Assembly (NCBI GenBank): GCA_014529385.2
Contig: CM043965.1
Coordinates: 16,240,912 to 16,304,911 of the forward strand
Source: Adiantum capillus-veneris
Taxonomy: Eukaryota; Streptophyta; Polypodiopsida; Polypodiales; Pteridaceae
DNA: 64,000 nt
Direction of reading: 5' to 3'
Below are positions 51,277-62,828 of the stretch, piece by piece. Under the pieces are notes generated by a model, which searched no databases, had not been told where the DNA came from, and saw only the letters and a list, made by a program, of their open reading frames with translations. Made by a program: the position numbers and the translations under genes. Position 1 is the first letter of the stretch. Each line of letters begins with the position of its first letter.

Positions 51277-54045
51277 GACCTTACGAATCTTCCACCACAC
51301 AGAGAGGTAGATCATGGGATTGAGACTATCCCTGGGTGTGAACTTATCTCAAAAAGACCTTATAAAATGTCACTTCCGGAGGCCATCAAACTCAAAGAAC
51401 AACTTAGGCAACTCATTGAGCAAGGATTCATTCGACCCAGTACTTCTCCTTGGGGTGCTCCAGTTCTTTTTCAGAAGAAGAAGGATGGGACCTTAAGGTT
51501 ATGCATAGACTATCGTGGACTGAATCAGGTAACTGTCAAGAACAAGTATCCAATTCCAAGGATCGACGAACTCTTGGACAGGCTCCACGGCGCCAAATTA
51601 TTTACAAAGATTGATCTAAGTTCAGGATATTACCAAATCAGGATCAAGGAAACCGATATTCCAAAGACAACTTTCAACACCAGGTATGGACACTACGAAT
51701 TCACAGTAATGTCTTTTGGTCTAACAAATGCTCCTGCAAGCTTCAATCGACTCATGCAAGATATTTTCAAACCTTACCTGGACGACTTTGTCTTGGTTTT
51801 CTTTGATGACATTCTGATCTATTCTAAGAACGAGGCAGATCACAAGGAACATGTTCGCAAAGTACTTGATCTCCTTCGAGAACACCAGCTTTACGCTAAA
51901 GAGAGCAAGTGCACTTTTTGCTCACCAAAGGTCAACTATCTTGGATTTGTCATTTCGGTTGAAGGGATTTCAGTGGACCCAGACAAAGTCAAGGACATCG
52001 TTGACTGGCCTCAACCATCCACTGTCAGCGAAGTAAGGGGATTTCTTGGAATAACGGGATGGTATAGGATTTTTGTCAAGGATTATGCATGTATTGCTGC
52101 ACCTTTGACGGAACTCCTGAAGAAAGGAATGAGGATCGATTGGAAGACCGAGCACGAGTCTACTTTTGCTAAGCTAAAAGAATTCTTGGTCTCAGCTCCT
52201 ATTTTAAAGCTTCCAGACTTCAGTAAAGAATTTGAAGTAGCGACAGATGCTAGTAAGTCTGCTCTAGGTGGAGTTCTTACTCAAGAAGGAAGACCGGTGG
52301 CGTATACTTCGCGAAAGCTGAGGGATCATGAGAAGAATTATCCCACTCATGATCTGGAACTTTTAGCAGTTATACATGCACTGAAGTTATGGAGACATTA
52401 TCTTCTTGGACGCAAGTTTCAGTTGGTTACAGACCACAAGAGTTTAAAGTGGATTTTTATTCAACCCATTCTCAATATGCGACAACGGCGATGGATAGAG
52501 CTATTACAGGAATATGACCTTGACATAAAGTATAGACCAGGGAAGGAAAACGCAGTTGCAGATGGTCTTAGCCGAAAATTATTTCTCGGAGCTATCTCTA
52601 TTCCAAATAACCCTATCTGGGATAGAAATAAAGAAGCATCCCTCGAAGATCCAGAGTACCAACGTATGGCTTCATTAGTCCAGCAGAATAAGATGCCTGA
52701 AGCTAAAGATTACTCTCTTATGGGGGGATGTCTTTACTACAGACATAGACTCTGTGTACCCAGAGACCCAGCTTTAAAGAAGGCCATTCTATATGAAGCA
52801 CATGATAGCCCTACATCCGTACACCAAGGCTATGCTAAAACTCTTCACGCTGTCAGAAGGAGTTATTTCCGGTCTGGAATGAAAGGAGACATACTTCGCT
52901 ATGTGAGGCAATGTATTTCTTGTCAATGGATAAAGGCCGTAAGGATCAAATTACCAGGGCAAGTTCAACCTCTTGACATACCCTAGATGGAGTGGGAATG
53001 CATCAGTATGGATTTTGTTACAGGGTTACCTTCTACAGGAGGTTATGATTCTGTTTTCGTGGTTGTTGACATGCTCACAAAAGTGGCTCATCTAATACCC
53101 GTAAAGACAACCTTTACTGCTTCAGATATTAGTCGGGTATTCATCAAGGAGATTTTCAGGCTACATGGTCTACCCAAGCGTATTGTCAGTGATAGAGATG
53201 CCAAGTTTACATCAAAATTTTGGACTTCTCTTTTCCAATCTATTGGGTCACAATTAGCTTTCAGTACAGCATACCATCCACAAACAGATGGGCAAACTGA
53301 GAGAGTTAATCAAGTCATTGAGGACATTCTCAGAGCCTATTGTTCGCAAGAACCAAAGAAGTGGTTACAATATCTACCTTTGGTAGAATATGCTTATAAC
53401 TCTTCCGAACATAGAAGCATTGGAATGTCACCTTTCAAAGCTCTTTATGGACATGACTGTTTAGCACCACTGAACTTTTCAGATCCAACCATCAGAGTAG
53501 AAACCTCTAGAAAGATGTTAGAAGATATGGAAGCACAGACTAGAGCCATTCGCCAGGACATTCAGGCAGCTCAAGATAGGCAGAAGCACTATGCAGATAA
53601 GAACCGCACAGATAGAGCTTTCAAGGAAGGAGATAAGGTTTTTCTCCGATTCCGACCTAAGAAAAGCAATTTATCGCTAGGCAGGTACAAGAAGCTAAGC
53701 CCAAGGTATTGTGGACCATTTGAGATCGTTAAGGTTGTAAGTGACCAGGCCTACAAGCTAAAGTTACCTGCAAACTTGAAGGTTCATGATGTATTCCATG
53801 TCAGCTTACTCAAACCCTATATTCCCAATCCTGATCAATTCTTGGACTCAGATCAAATAGTCATGCCAGCACAAGGAGTTCTCGAGCTCCAACCTGACTA
53901 TGTACTTGAAACAAGGGAAAGAAAGTTACGCAACAGAACTATCACGGAGCATCTAGTAAAATGGAAGGATTACCCTGAAGAAGATGCAACTTGGGAAGAC
54001 GAATTGACGCTCTTAAAAGATTACCCAAAATCATTCTTGAGATGA
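51277..54045 (+). pseudogene. pol: E3 RT, RNase H, integrase and chromodomain
   Basis: The frame opens near 51277 and the first ATG is 51367. RT shows [36 protein letters not shown] and a FFDD active site (about 51801). RNase H follows with [22 protein letters not shown] and [10 protein letters not shown]. The integrase zinc module (HDS...HQGY, C..C) precedes TAG 52984-52986, the single clear break. The core keeps SMDFVTGLP, SDRDAKF and DGQTERVN. The C-terminus has the GPF region and a chromodomain (about 53890-54040: YVLETRERKLRN, LVKWKDYP, ATWEDE), which in chromoviruses guides insertion to chromatin marks. Only one change would separate this from an open frame, so it is young. Confidence 0.95.
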
Positions 54046-54063
54046 GGACATCTCAAATTTTTC

Positions 54064-54076
54064 ACGTTGGGGAGGT
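54064..54076 (+). other. Polypurine tract of E3
   Basis: GTTGGGGAGGT precedes the 3' LTR. Confidence 0.75.
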
Positions 54077-56863
54077 TGTAAGGTTTCTGACCCGATCACA
54101 AGAGCACCCTTGTACCACGAAATGAATACAATGGAATAAGTTACTATTTTTAGCAGTTTCCAGATTCTGTCAGTGCCATGATGTTTAGAATGTTATAAAG
54201 CTTCAAAATGTGAATTAAAATAATTTTTGTGAAAATTTTCTAAAAATAGTAAGTTTTTGGTCACCCGAATCGTCCAGTCTCGACCGTCTTGAAAATCTGC
54301 ACCCGTACCCCGAATTTGAAAAAAAATGCATTTTCGGACCCCGCGGGGGGGGGGCTGCTAAATATGGCAGGTACTCAAACCCGTACGTCTTAGTTAGAGC
54401 TTAGTATAGCAATTTACGGCATCAAAATCCGACTCGTATGGCCCGTTTTAGCCTAAAACCAATTTTTCACAAAATTGTCCGGGAGGCACCGGGGGCCCGA
54501 GGCTGTGTGGGAACAGGTCCCAGCCCACTCCAGACCTGCTTTAGCAGCTAGGGGGCGCCCTCTTGCTTTGTGGGAGTCTTGGGGAAGCTGCCAAGCCTGC
54601 AACTCAGTGTGAGAGTTAGTTTACTGAGCCAACTGGACACTTGGTGGGTAGGCAACTGGACTTGCCATGCAAGGACTGAGTGCTCATCCAGATGCAATTA
54701 GCAACACAAATCGATTTTCAGCCTATAGGAGCCTATTTAAAGGCCTACACAACACACACAGACAGATATGCTCACACACACACATTGCATACTCACACAC
54801 CTACACACTGGGAAGGTGCTGCCGGCACACACACAGCTTTTGAAGGAGAAGCAAGGAGGGAGGTGCTGCCGAATTTCCCATCTCGAGGATTCATTGCATC
54901 AAAAATTTAAGAGGATTCTCAGCCCCTAATCACGATAATTATGGTTTAATTACTGCTCTTCCTAATCTCATCATTACCCACTCATAATTCTTGTCTACTA
55001 TGCCTACTTTTAGCTATAATTCTCTATAGCTGCTCTCTAAGTTTTCATAGCTATACTTCATTACATAATTATCATTCATTTAGTTAATTTATTCAGCCAT
55101 TCATCATCCTTAATCAAGGCTTAATGCATGATTAGGAAAGATTCTCTCTCTAGGCGATACAGTCAATAAATTGTCAGCTAGTAATAGTGTAGATTTGTCA
55201 GAATTCAATCTTTCACTACTCAATAGGGTTGTAATTAAATTATACTCAATCTTCTCCCACATTTAGATGCGATTAAGGCTGAAAATTAATCCGTCATTAG
55301 TCCAATAAGAAGAAGGTATTTCCATCACACATGCCTGCGGTCACTCTGCACCTTCATATTGCTCTAGGAAAATGAATGAGCTTGCTTACTTCATATCTTT
55401 CGTGAATAAATTAGAAAAACTCTGAATTTCTTAATCATCTAAGCCAAGTAATTAACCTTAGAGTCGTTTCCCATAGGGTGGATACAGAATTACCCTTAAA
55501 ATTGCTAGGGCAAAAAGGGAGAAACCTAACCTCGTGCATAAGGAGGAGTCTTTAATAAATCTAATATGCCGATTGGTTTGTCATGTTACTCTCGGACCTT
55601 AGCTCTTTTTTTTTTCAAGTCTATCATTTAAGTAGTGAGAAAAATGGCCCCGGTTAAGAGAAATCGCTTCGGTGGAGCCCACGACCGCGAGGCGGGAACA
55701 AGCAATGTCAACGGAAAAGGAAAGGCTCCCATGGACGAGCAAATACCGGCCATCTCACAGGCTATTGACGAAGAAATGGAAGAGGTAGGTCCCAATTTCT
55801 ATTCAAGTTGTTTAATTAACATTGCATACGATTAGTTAAGAATGAACATATCCCCGAACATGTTGGAGAAATCCGACAGAAACCTCCGCATTGAATGCAT
55901 AGTACATTTAAGTATAAAGTAGGAAAGAAATGATTGATGGGTATGCTGTTTGCAAGAGGAAAGAATGTTTGCTAGGGAAAATTTAGCTCGACATGTTCAT
56001 TTTATTTCCAATGTTGAATCAGTCCTGACCCCCCTACTGATCACAGGGGGCAGAGTTCCTCGTTAGGGCTCTTGAATCCACGACTTGCTTGTTATGCGGT
56101 GGATACCCACGACTTGCTTTCTATGCGGTGGGAACCCACGTCTTGCTTTCTATGCGGTGGGAGTGTCCATGACGTGCTTTCTATGCGGTGGACATACCTA
56201 GTTGTATGGGCAGCTAGGCGACAACGGGAGGAGTGAACTCTCACTGGAGGGGGGATGTTGTACCTCCAGAACATTGGAACTTTTATGAATAAGTTTGAGT
56301 AGAATTTCTACTAGAATTCTGTCTTGGTGTTGTTTGCAATACTGGTTGAAGGGCTGTTTTAACGAACCATGTGATTCGGAATTAAACAAGGAATATCTAT
56401 GTTGAACAACCTTTGTGGTACTAATTAGGTCACACGAGGAAGTGTGAGTGTGGGGGTGGAAAGTGGGGGCTTGGCTCGGGTTGCCAATGCCTACGAGATG
56501 GGTGGTCCCGATTGGTCGGGAACTCTCGGTCCCCATAGTGCTTACTCGATATTGGTATTACTCATTGCCCCTAGAGTGGCGAATCCTCGAGAGTACGTGC
56601 CTCTGAAACATGGGGAAAAAGGCACTCGGGGTTTCTCTCCTCTTGGAAGGTGGGTCTTAGGATCGCTAGATAGTTAAGTACGCTTCCCCTGCGAGGTGGA
56701 GCTAGATCTCGTTGCTAGTAGGCTCGAACTCGACTTACTTTGTGATGAGAGATCGTCCGCTAGTTGAACCTTGAACCATTTTGTTTGCTTCCGCTATAGA
56801 TCTAGTGGCCACCAGGTTTACCATCAGATCCGTCGTCTGATACGACGGGGTGGGGACCTCACA
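54077..56863 (+). repeat. E3 3' LTR (2.8 kb)
   Basis: This is the partner of 46146-48949 with the same ends. It keeps the TATA-like box (54734), the exon-1 ORF with its donor (55644-55784) and the tandem repeats (56078-56198). Confidence 0.96.
56078..56198 (+). repeat. Four 29-31 bp tandem repeats in the E3 3' LTR
   Basis: These are the same array as 48152-48271, with a few substitutions. Confidence 0.9.
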
Positions 56864-56868
56864 ACAGC
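56864..56868. other. Target-site duplication, right copy (E3)
   Basis: ACAGC repeats 46141-46145. Confidence 0.93.
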
Positions 56869-57394
56869 CTTCACAAACATGTTTGACAGGTTCTTCAAGA
56901 GGCGGCAAAGAAGCAACCATATCATATTTTCGCAAGCACAGCAAACTAGAAAAATTGAGATGCCCAAAACGTGCATGCCAAAGTTTTGCATCTGAAATAG
57001 GCTTAGAATCCACAAGTGCATATGTAAAATTTTTCCCACACTTGTCATACAAAGTGAGCTTATACAGCCCACGACACAAAATGCCAAATGCATCACCAAA
57101 ACTAAGAATATGTATTGTACATCCGTCATCCATGAATTTGACTACAAGACTAAGTTTGGCAAGTGCAAATACAGACAAAAGATTCTTCTTTATCCCAGAT
57201 ACATACAATGCATCAACAAGTGTGAAAGAACTGCCATTTGCAGCAATAAGCACAATCTTTCCAACTCCCTGAATCGGATAAGAGGCATTGTTGGCACAAG
57301 TGACTAAATTCCCATGAGAGATATCCTTGAGAGAGGTAAACAAGTCACGATGAGAGGTAATGTGCTTCGTAGCACCATTATCAAAGTACCACAC
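56864..57394 (-). pseudogene. Ty1/copia protease and pre-integrase zinc region
   Basis: On the minus strand the frame from 57394 begins WYFDNGATKHITSHRDLF: the Ser after the catalytic Asp is Asn, so the protease is probably inactive. ALYVSGIKKNLLSV and GLYKLTL follow. The gag-pre-integrase zinc part (KLWHARFGHLN...CEGC) runs up to the E3 junction at 56864. The integrase core resumes on the other side of E3 at 46145. Confidence 0.9.
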
Positions 57395-57403
57395 ATGAGC
57401 ACC

Positions 57404-58383
57404 TTAAGCAACTAACAAACATGCATCATGGATAGAAGAATCATAAGTACACTTTGCACTAAAATCCCATTCTGCATCAACATTAGCACCACAATCTCCT
57501 TTCACAAAAAACTTAACAATAGCTGCATTTGTACTGGAACTAGCCTCTTTGGCCTTCAACTCAGGACACTGCTTGATCAAGTGATCATTAGCTTTATAAT
57601 AATGGCAACGCATCTTTTTTTTCCCCTTTTAACCAGAATTCCCCGACGAATTTCTTCCAGAAGAAGCATTAGGAACATGTGATTTACCACTCGTATAAGA
57701 ACCATGAGAAGTGGCTACATAGCTATTATCGCCTTTTCTTTGACCAACAATAAAGTCATGTTCAATTGCACACTGTCTAGTCCTTTTTTTTTGGAAAGTG
57801 ACTCTTGCAACAGAAATGTTCATAACGTATCAAACTTGACAACTTCTGGATTTCCTTGGGTCATAAGTCTCCAAGTACTAGCAAAAGTCTCGTAAGAATC
57901 TAGCAAAGCATCAAGAATAGTTTCCATAAGGGAACTGTCACAAAAGACTTTGACTGAAAAAATAATTTGCTCATTGATATCCTTGCCACAAGAAAGGAAA
58001 GTGTCCATCATCATCTTCCTCATGCATAATCTTTGACTCTAGCTCTTTACATAGCAATGCAATTTTTGCCTCATTGCGACTTGCATAAAGACCAGCCAGA
58101 ATATCCCAAGCCTGGTTTGCAAATTTCACTAAACGAATGTGAGGAGTAATAGTGCGCTCATAGAAAATGCAATCAATTCATGATCTTGCACATATTTTAC
58201 ATCCCAACAAGCTTCCTCAGCCATAGGCAAAACAGCTCTAACAGCAGTAATCCTACCACCAAAAACTGCAACATCTTCAACGTCGCCATCCTCAGCACCA
58301 AGACGTACATCAATGCCCTGCACAATGTTCCAAATTTTCTTTGACACTAGGGATGTTGCGTCATATAATACCACATAGGGTAA
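57404..58383 (-). pseudogene. Ty1/copia gag (decayed)
   Basis: Minus-strand frames 57820-58374, 57629-57823 and 57404-57613 cover gag. They include a TFLSCGKDINEQI and SYETFASTWR region and a zinc knuckle where the second Cys is Tyr (CHYYKANDHLIKQC), so metal binding is lost. Frame changes and stops separate the pieces. Copia similarity ends at about 58383, at the edge of the E4 LTR; the copia 5' LTR is not in the window. Confidence 0.8.
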
Positions 58384-58621
58384 TGTGCGCGTCTATTGCA
58401 CGTGTCAATGAAAGGGACTTGTCGATACACTGTGTGCGAGCCACAAATGGCTCCAAGCACACAACTAGACTAATCTAGCAATCTCAAGAGAGCAAGGGTG
58501 TGTCACTCACCATCCCACGCTCGCCTTCATGGAGGATTCCTCGCCGCAAAGAAGAAGGATCCGCCACTACACCGTGCTCAACCGCTTCACCGCCGCCGTG
58601 CAGCCGTCGTAAGGCTCGATC

Positions 58622-58681
58622 ACTCTCTCACTCTCACTCTCTCTCTCTCTCTCTCTCTCATGCATACACACACACACACAA
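58622..58681. repeat. Compound (CT)n(CA)n microsatellite in the E4 LTR
   Basis: CT repeats at 58622-58660 are followed by CATGCAT and CA repeats. Confidence 0.9.
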
Positions 58682-58770
58682 GGAGATGAAGAAGAAGAGG
58701 ATGGAGATGGATCAAGAACACTCTTCAATTGCACAAATTAAAGAATGAGGTATTTTAGGTTTAGATTGAC

Positions 58771-58778
58771 TTTTATAT
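58771..58778 (-). promoter_or_regulatory. TATA box of the E4 LTR
   Basis: TATAAAAG on the minus strand, about 200 bp into the LTR as in E1. Confidence 0.7.
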
Positions 58779-58969
58779 GGGCTTCCCCAGTCACATTTGG
58801 GCGCCCACACTTAGCCAATCTTACCCAAACATTATAGGTTCTAGTTTTAGAGTGCACCTCTCATCGGCGATCACTCTTAACCATTCTTATTGGACCGACA
58901 AGCTCGGTACCTGATTCTACCAAATAAATAAAATGGCGTCTATCGTAGGTGATAGGATGTCCATAAGGG

Positions 58970-59566
58970 TTAACATGCCCCCCTTCCTAATGTAGATTCC
59001 CCAACATCAGTGTCCGCTTTACACGTGTAACAATACTGCAATGGGACCGAGTGAACTGTGGTGTCAGATCTTTGATCAATTATAAAACTGTTTCCTAGAG
59101 GATGTGCTCTACCAGTTACAAGATCCACTCGAATGACAAAATCTTGGAACTGCAAGTAGACATGGTTTTTAGACCATTCATGCACCATTTTTTCTTCCCT
59201 CATAAAATGACGTCCTAAGATCATCTCAGATGCCATAGTGTTCTTGGAGAAATCCATAACAATGAAAGTAATTCTTATTTTATGTCCAAAGACCTTGATC
59301 TTGAGATCTTCTAGCATCCGAATAGGTTTAACAATAGACCCATTGGCCATCTTCACTACTATGGTCGTGGTCACAAGGTGAGGTCTTCCCATAGTCTCCC
59401 ATCAATTTTTAGTCACAATGCTAACCCCAGCGCCACCATCAAGGATTTCCTTCACAGTTAATCCCTTAATAGTGATTGGTATGGTCTCATTGGATTCATC
59501 ACCCTCAAAGTATTGTCCCAACTTGTTAACAGGTATTTCTACCACAAGGTTCTCATCTAGGTTGGG
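58970..59566 (-). pseudogene. E4 protease (retropepsin)
   Basis: The minus-strand frame shows VNKLGQYFEGDES and EILDGGAGVSIVTKN, where the Ser of the active-site triad is Gly, then a TGA near 59404. It continues as MGRPHLVTTTIVVKMANGS and MILGRHFMREEKMV. The arrangement and wording follow the E1 protease (VNKLG/LNKVG, DSGAGVAI, GRLFMRQLKMV). The frame runs through the polypurine tract and stops at TAA within the first bases of the LTR, so no RT could follow in this copy. Confidence 0.85.
58976..58987 (-). other. Polypurine tract of E4
   Basis: AGGAAGGGGGGCA on the minus strand, next to the LTR. The protease frame reads through it. Confidence 0.8.
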
Positions 59567-60513
59567 TTATGGATCTAAGTGTTCCTTCTCTATTGGCATC
59601 TCCCCAACTCCATCCATCTGTGAAAATTGTGGTAGCCCAAACTTCAGTTCTCCATTGAAGAAGGCTCGAAGAGCTGAGACTAGCTCAGGGTCTTTATATA
59701 GTTTGGACACGATGGTGGTTCTAACTTCTGAAGACATGAAATCCATCAATTTGGCAATGTTTAACGGCACCTTTTGGGCTTCCTTCTGTTGACGTCGGGA
59801 AGATGGAATCTCCATTTCTTCGATAGGATCAGTTAGTCCCTCTCTGTAAACATTCTTTCCATCAAGAAGTGAGTATGCCCACTTTCCCATGACATTAAGT
59901 CACTTTCTTCTTGGATGACACTTGGTATGGCTAAGGGTCTATGGACTTGGTGAGGTTGTTGTTGCGTAGGGAACACTGTGTCTATAATCTGGATCTGCCT
60001 GGGTGCTGGTTGTAAATCCCTTTGGGTATCTTCTACCAAACTTCGTAATTGCTTGACTTGCTCGATCTCCTCTGTAGGGTTTGGATAAGTTCCTATCTTC
60101 TTCTTGGATCCTGGCCATTATGGCTCATGAAGATCTTCCTTGTTGGTTTCTATCTTAGTGGTCATTTTGGTCTCCATGGTTTCTCCTGAATCAGAATCCT
60201 CTTCAGTGTTGTTCATATATACAGGGTTTTCACCAGTCCCTATGTTGGTCTTTGAACTGGGGTCTGACTTAGCTGCTTTTTGAGATCTCTTCCTTCGTGT
60301 TTTCTTCTTTTTCTGAGATTGGGCAATTGATGCCATGTCTCTTTCCTCAAGGATATAATTTTTTTTGTGGACCATCGATCGTGTGAGTACGTTTACTGGT
60401 ACCACAGGTGTACTTTGTGATGGCTCCTCGGTAACTTCAATCAAGTTTAATGACGCGATCTTCGGTGAATTTGGATTATTTGGACATTGGGCAATCAAAT
60501 GATCTATGCCACA
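59567..60513 (-). pseudogene. E4 gag C-terminal linker region
   Basis: Minus-strand frames 60118-60498, 59833-60039 and 59567-59890 encode a Lys/Arg-rich segment (QSQKKKKTRRKRSQKAAK), an acidic Thr/Glu stretch, and then a conserved-looking block (VPLNIAKLMDFMSSEVRTT, ELVSALRAFFNGELKF). Stops separate the frames. It corresponds in position to the Lys/Glu-rich gag tail of E1 at 5750-6821. Confidence 0.6.
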
Positions 60514-61900
60514 TCAATTACACATGAGTATCGGCATTGTATACATGCTCGCTTGATTGGTTTGCATTAGTGTGGCGTTCTTTTGTAGCCTAATAGGACA
60601 CTCGGCTACACGATGCGGACCTCCACACTCATAGCATTGAAGAGGTGGTCTCTTAGCAGTGTAATTGATATTTTGACCTCTTTCCGCAAGAGCAGCTACT
60701 TGATATACAGGTTTGACTTGTCCCCAATAGTCCTCCATGTAGTATTGTGGACTTTCTTCAAGCACATCCATCCCATAGGCAATATTAGGATCTATATCTT
60801 CCTCACATCCTTCCAAACAAGCAATAGATGACTCACAACCCACTTGATTCACTGAAGTGATTCTCGGATGTGGTGGTTGCGGTCCTAGCACTGGAGGTGG
60901 TAAGGGTGTTGTTTGAACAACATTTTGGGCCCTAGGGACCATGTGTTGTGTTATTTGTTCAAGAGGTGGGGCCGGCATCAATGCAGGCACTCGATGTGTG
61001 TCTGTCCATGCTAAGGTTGGTCTATTGGCCATCGCGTGCTTAAATACTATGCAATCCTTATCTTGATGACCATACCTCCCACAAGCATTGCAATTCCCAT
61101 TGAATTTTACTCTAAAAGTAGGGCATTCACTTGTACTATGCGGTCCACAGCATACTGAGCACCATTGTTGCTCCCTTCTTGGATACATATGATTGTTTTG
61201 CGGAGCACGATTATCTCTAAGACTCTCTTGATAGCCTTGGTGAGATCTGCTAAAGTCATCTCAGATATCTTTGGCTCCTTAGCAATAGGCTTTAGGGTCA
61301 TTGATTGATGCCCCGATGCTTGCGAGCTAATAGATTTAGGCTGAACAGACACTCTTTCTCCTTGAATCATTAAATTATCCTCCAATTGGATCGCACTGGT
61401 GGTGATTGCTTCCCAAGTGGTGATACCAATAATGACTAGGCTATTGTAGATATCCTCATGTCGTAATCCCCTAATGAATCTATCAAGAAATTGATTATTA
61501 TTGAAGCGCTCATTTGGATTACAATGAGAATTCAAATGATTCAAGCGACTAATAAAGTCTCTCACCGACTCTCCTTCCTCTCGTTGGGCTTTCTGGAGGT
61601 GAGAGGCTACACCCCAAATCACTCCCTCTCGTATGTATTCTTTTAAAAATAGTCTCCTAAGAGTAGGGTAAATCGTTTTTTCTTCCATGCTTAGGGTTCT
61701 ATACCAATCCCCTGCTTTCCACTTAAGGTTAGGCTTAAAGCATTACTCTTATGCAGGTCATTGTGTTCTCCTAGAGAATCGCATATTTGTTCAAACACTT
61801 CGATATGCTTTCTCACATCCCCGTCTCCACTAATTTTTTGTGTGAGCTTGGCTATTTGTACTGCCTTACTTCTTGGTTCTCTATCAGGCATGTTACGCAT
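60490..61900 (-). pseudogene. gag: E4 gag with four zinc knuckles
   Basis: Minus-strand frames 61691-61900 and 61107-61688 give the capsid part (GDGDVRKHIEVFEQ, REEGESVRDFISRLNHLNSH, FLDRFIRGLRHEDIY). Frame 60514-61188 then has three knuckles: CSVCCGPHSTSEC (about 61160-61125), CNACGRYGHQDKDC (about 61092-61051) and CYECGGPHRVAEC (about 60633-60595). A fourth, CGIDHLIAQC with its first Cys just before a TGA, lies near 60525-60487. Three have the short C-x2-C-x3-H-x4-C spacing also seen in E1 and one is canonical. Confidence 0.8.
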
Positions 61901-61915
61901 ATTCTCAGCAATAGA

Positions 61916-62446
61916 TCAACTAATAGCTTGAGCAAATGTTGCCAAGTCACCTAAGTGAGCAGGTACCGTGGGTGAAGGCACTCTAGAGACTACATGTGGA
62001 GTAGGTATTGGCATTGGGTTTGTCTTGTAGGAAGCCCTTGGGTTCCACGTTCGGTACGGTGTTGTGCCATGTGGCGGCCCAAAGTTCATATGTGTGGCCC
62101 TAGGCATAGCAGACTTCGGATGTGACATGTTAATGCTAGCTGGTATGGTCCCATGAAAATAAGAGCTTGGGTGTTGTGGTTGTGGAGCATAGGTTGTTGA
62201 AACAATGGGAGGGGTAGGGGCTACATGAGTGTGATGACCCATAGGTGCATACGATTGGTACACACTTGTAGGTACTATTGCAGGCATTGAGCTACCATGT
62301 AGTGGTGCTTTACTAACAAATGAGGTCCATGGTGTGTTTCTTGGCATGCCCATCATTGGGGTAGGCATGGAAGCCATGGTGTCATCAAGGGAAAAATGAG
62401 CTAGACTTGGAAAAGTAAATCTATCACTTGTGGGCTCAGATTGCAT
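61916..62446 (-). pseudogene. E4 Pro/Met/His-rich region
   Basis: A minus-strand open frame of 176 codons is rich in Pro, Met, Thr and His and looks disordered (SMPTPMMGMPRNTP, then HPSSYFHGTIPASINM). It leads into gag. No domain is recognised. Confidence 0.5.
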
Positions 62447-62669
62447 TGAGACCCATTGGACTTACCGAGAGAGTCTCCATTTGCGATAAGGTTGGTTGTT
62501 TAGCCTTCCCTGTATCCAAGAATCTCATGAGACCCGTTGAAGGCATGTGGATCCCCTTGTTCTGTCTCTCTAGCTCAATAACCCTATGGATGACCTCACA
62601 AACTCTTTGTTGTTGATCCTCCACACTAGTAGCACCCGTTGTGGATTGTAGGACATCTAACCAACCCAC
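62436..62669 (-). pseudogene. E4 short helical segment
   Basis: A minus-strand frame of 77 codons contains EDQQQRVCEVIHRVIELERQ, a likely helix or coiled coil. It is probably part of the same N-terminal protein as the neighbouring frames. Confidence 0.4.
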
Positions 62670-62828
62670 GTGATAGGTGTGACTTGTGTAAAGGTCAGTT
62701 AGAGTTTCCGTTCGTAGTTCGCACTCCCAATTCTCATTTAAGAATGCTCCATCTAGGATTCAGGTGCTAGGGGTGTCTTTTGAACTAGATGCAATGTGGC
62801 TCTCTATGGGTTGACCCTTAGTGGTCGC

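Larger units (their letters stand above)
46146..56863 (+). mobile_element. E3: complete 10.7-kb Ty3/gypsy chromovirus
   Basis: Two 2.8-kb LTRs (TGTAAGG to CCTCACA), a Met-initiator primer site, gag-protease and RT-RNase H-integrase frames, a C-terminal chromodomain, a purine tract and a perfect ACAGC duplication define a complete element. It interrupts the minus-strand copia between its gag-pre-integrase zinc region and integrase core, and the copia frame continues across when one duplication copy is removed. The LTRs are strikingly long for a chromovirus and contain a predicted coding exon. Only one clear in-frame stop (52984) breaks pol, so it is relatively young. Confidence 0.96.
58384..58975 (-). 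repeat. E4 3' LTR
   Basis: On the minus strand it begins TGTTAACCC right after a polypurine tract and ends near GCGCACA, giving TG...CA ends. A TATAAAAG box lies 200 bp inside. The far edge is inferred from the copia junction because the other LTR is outside the window. Confidence 0.65.
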
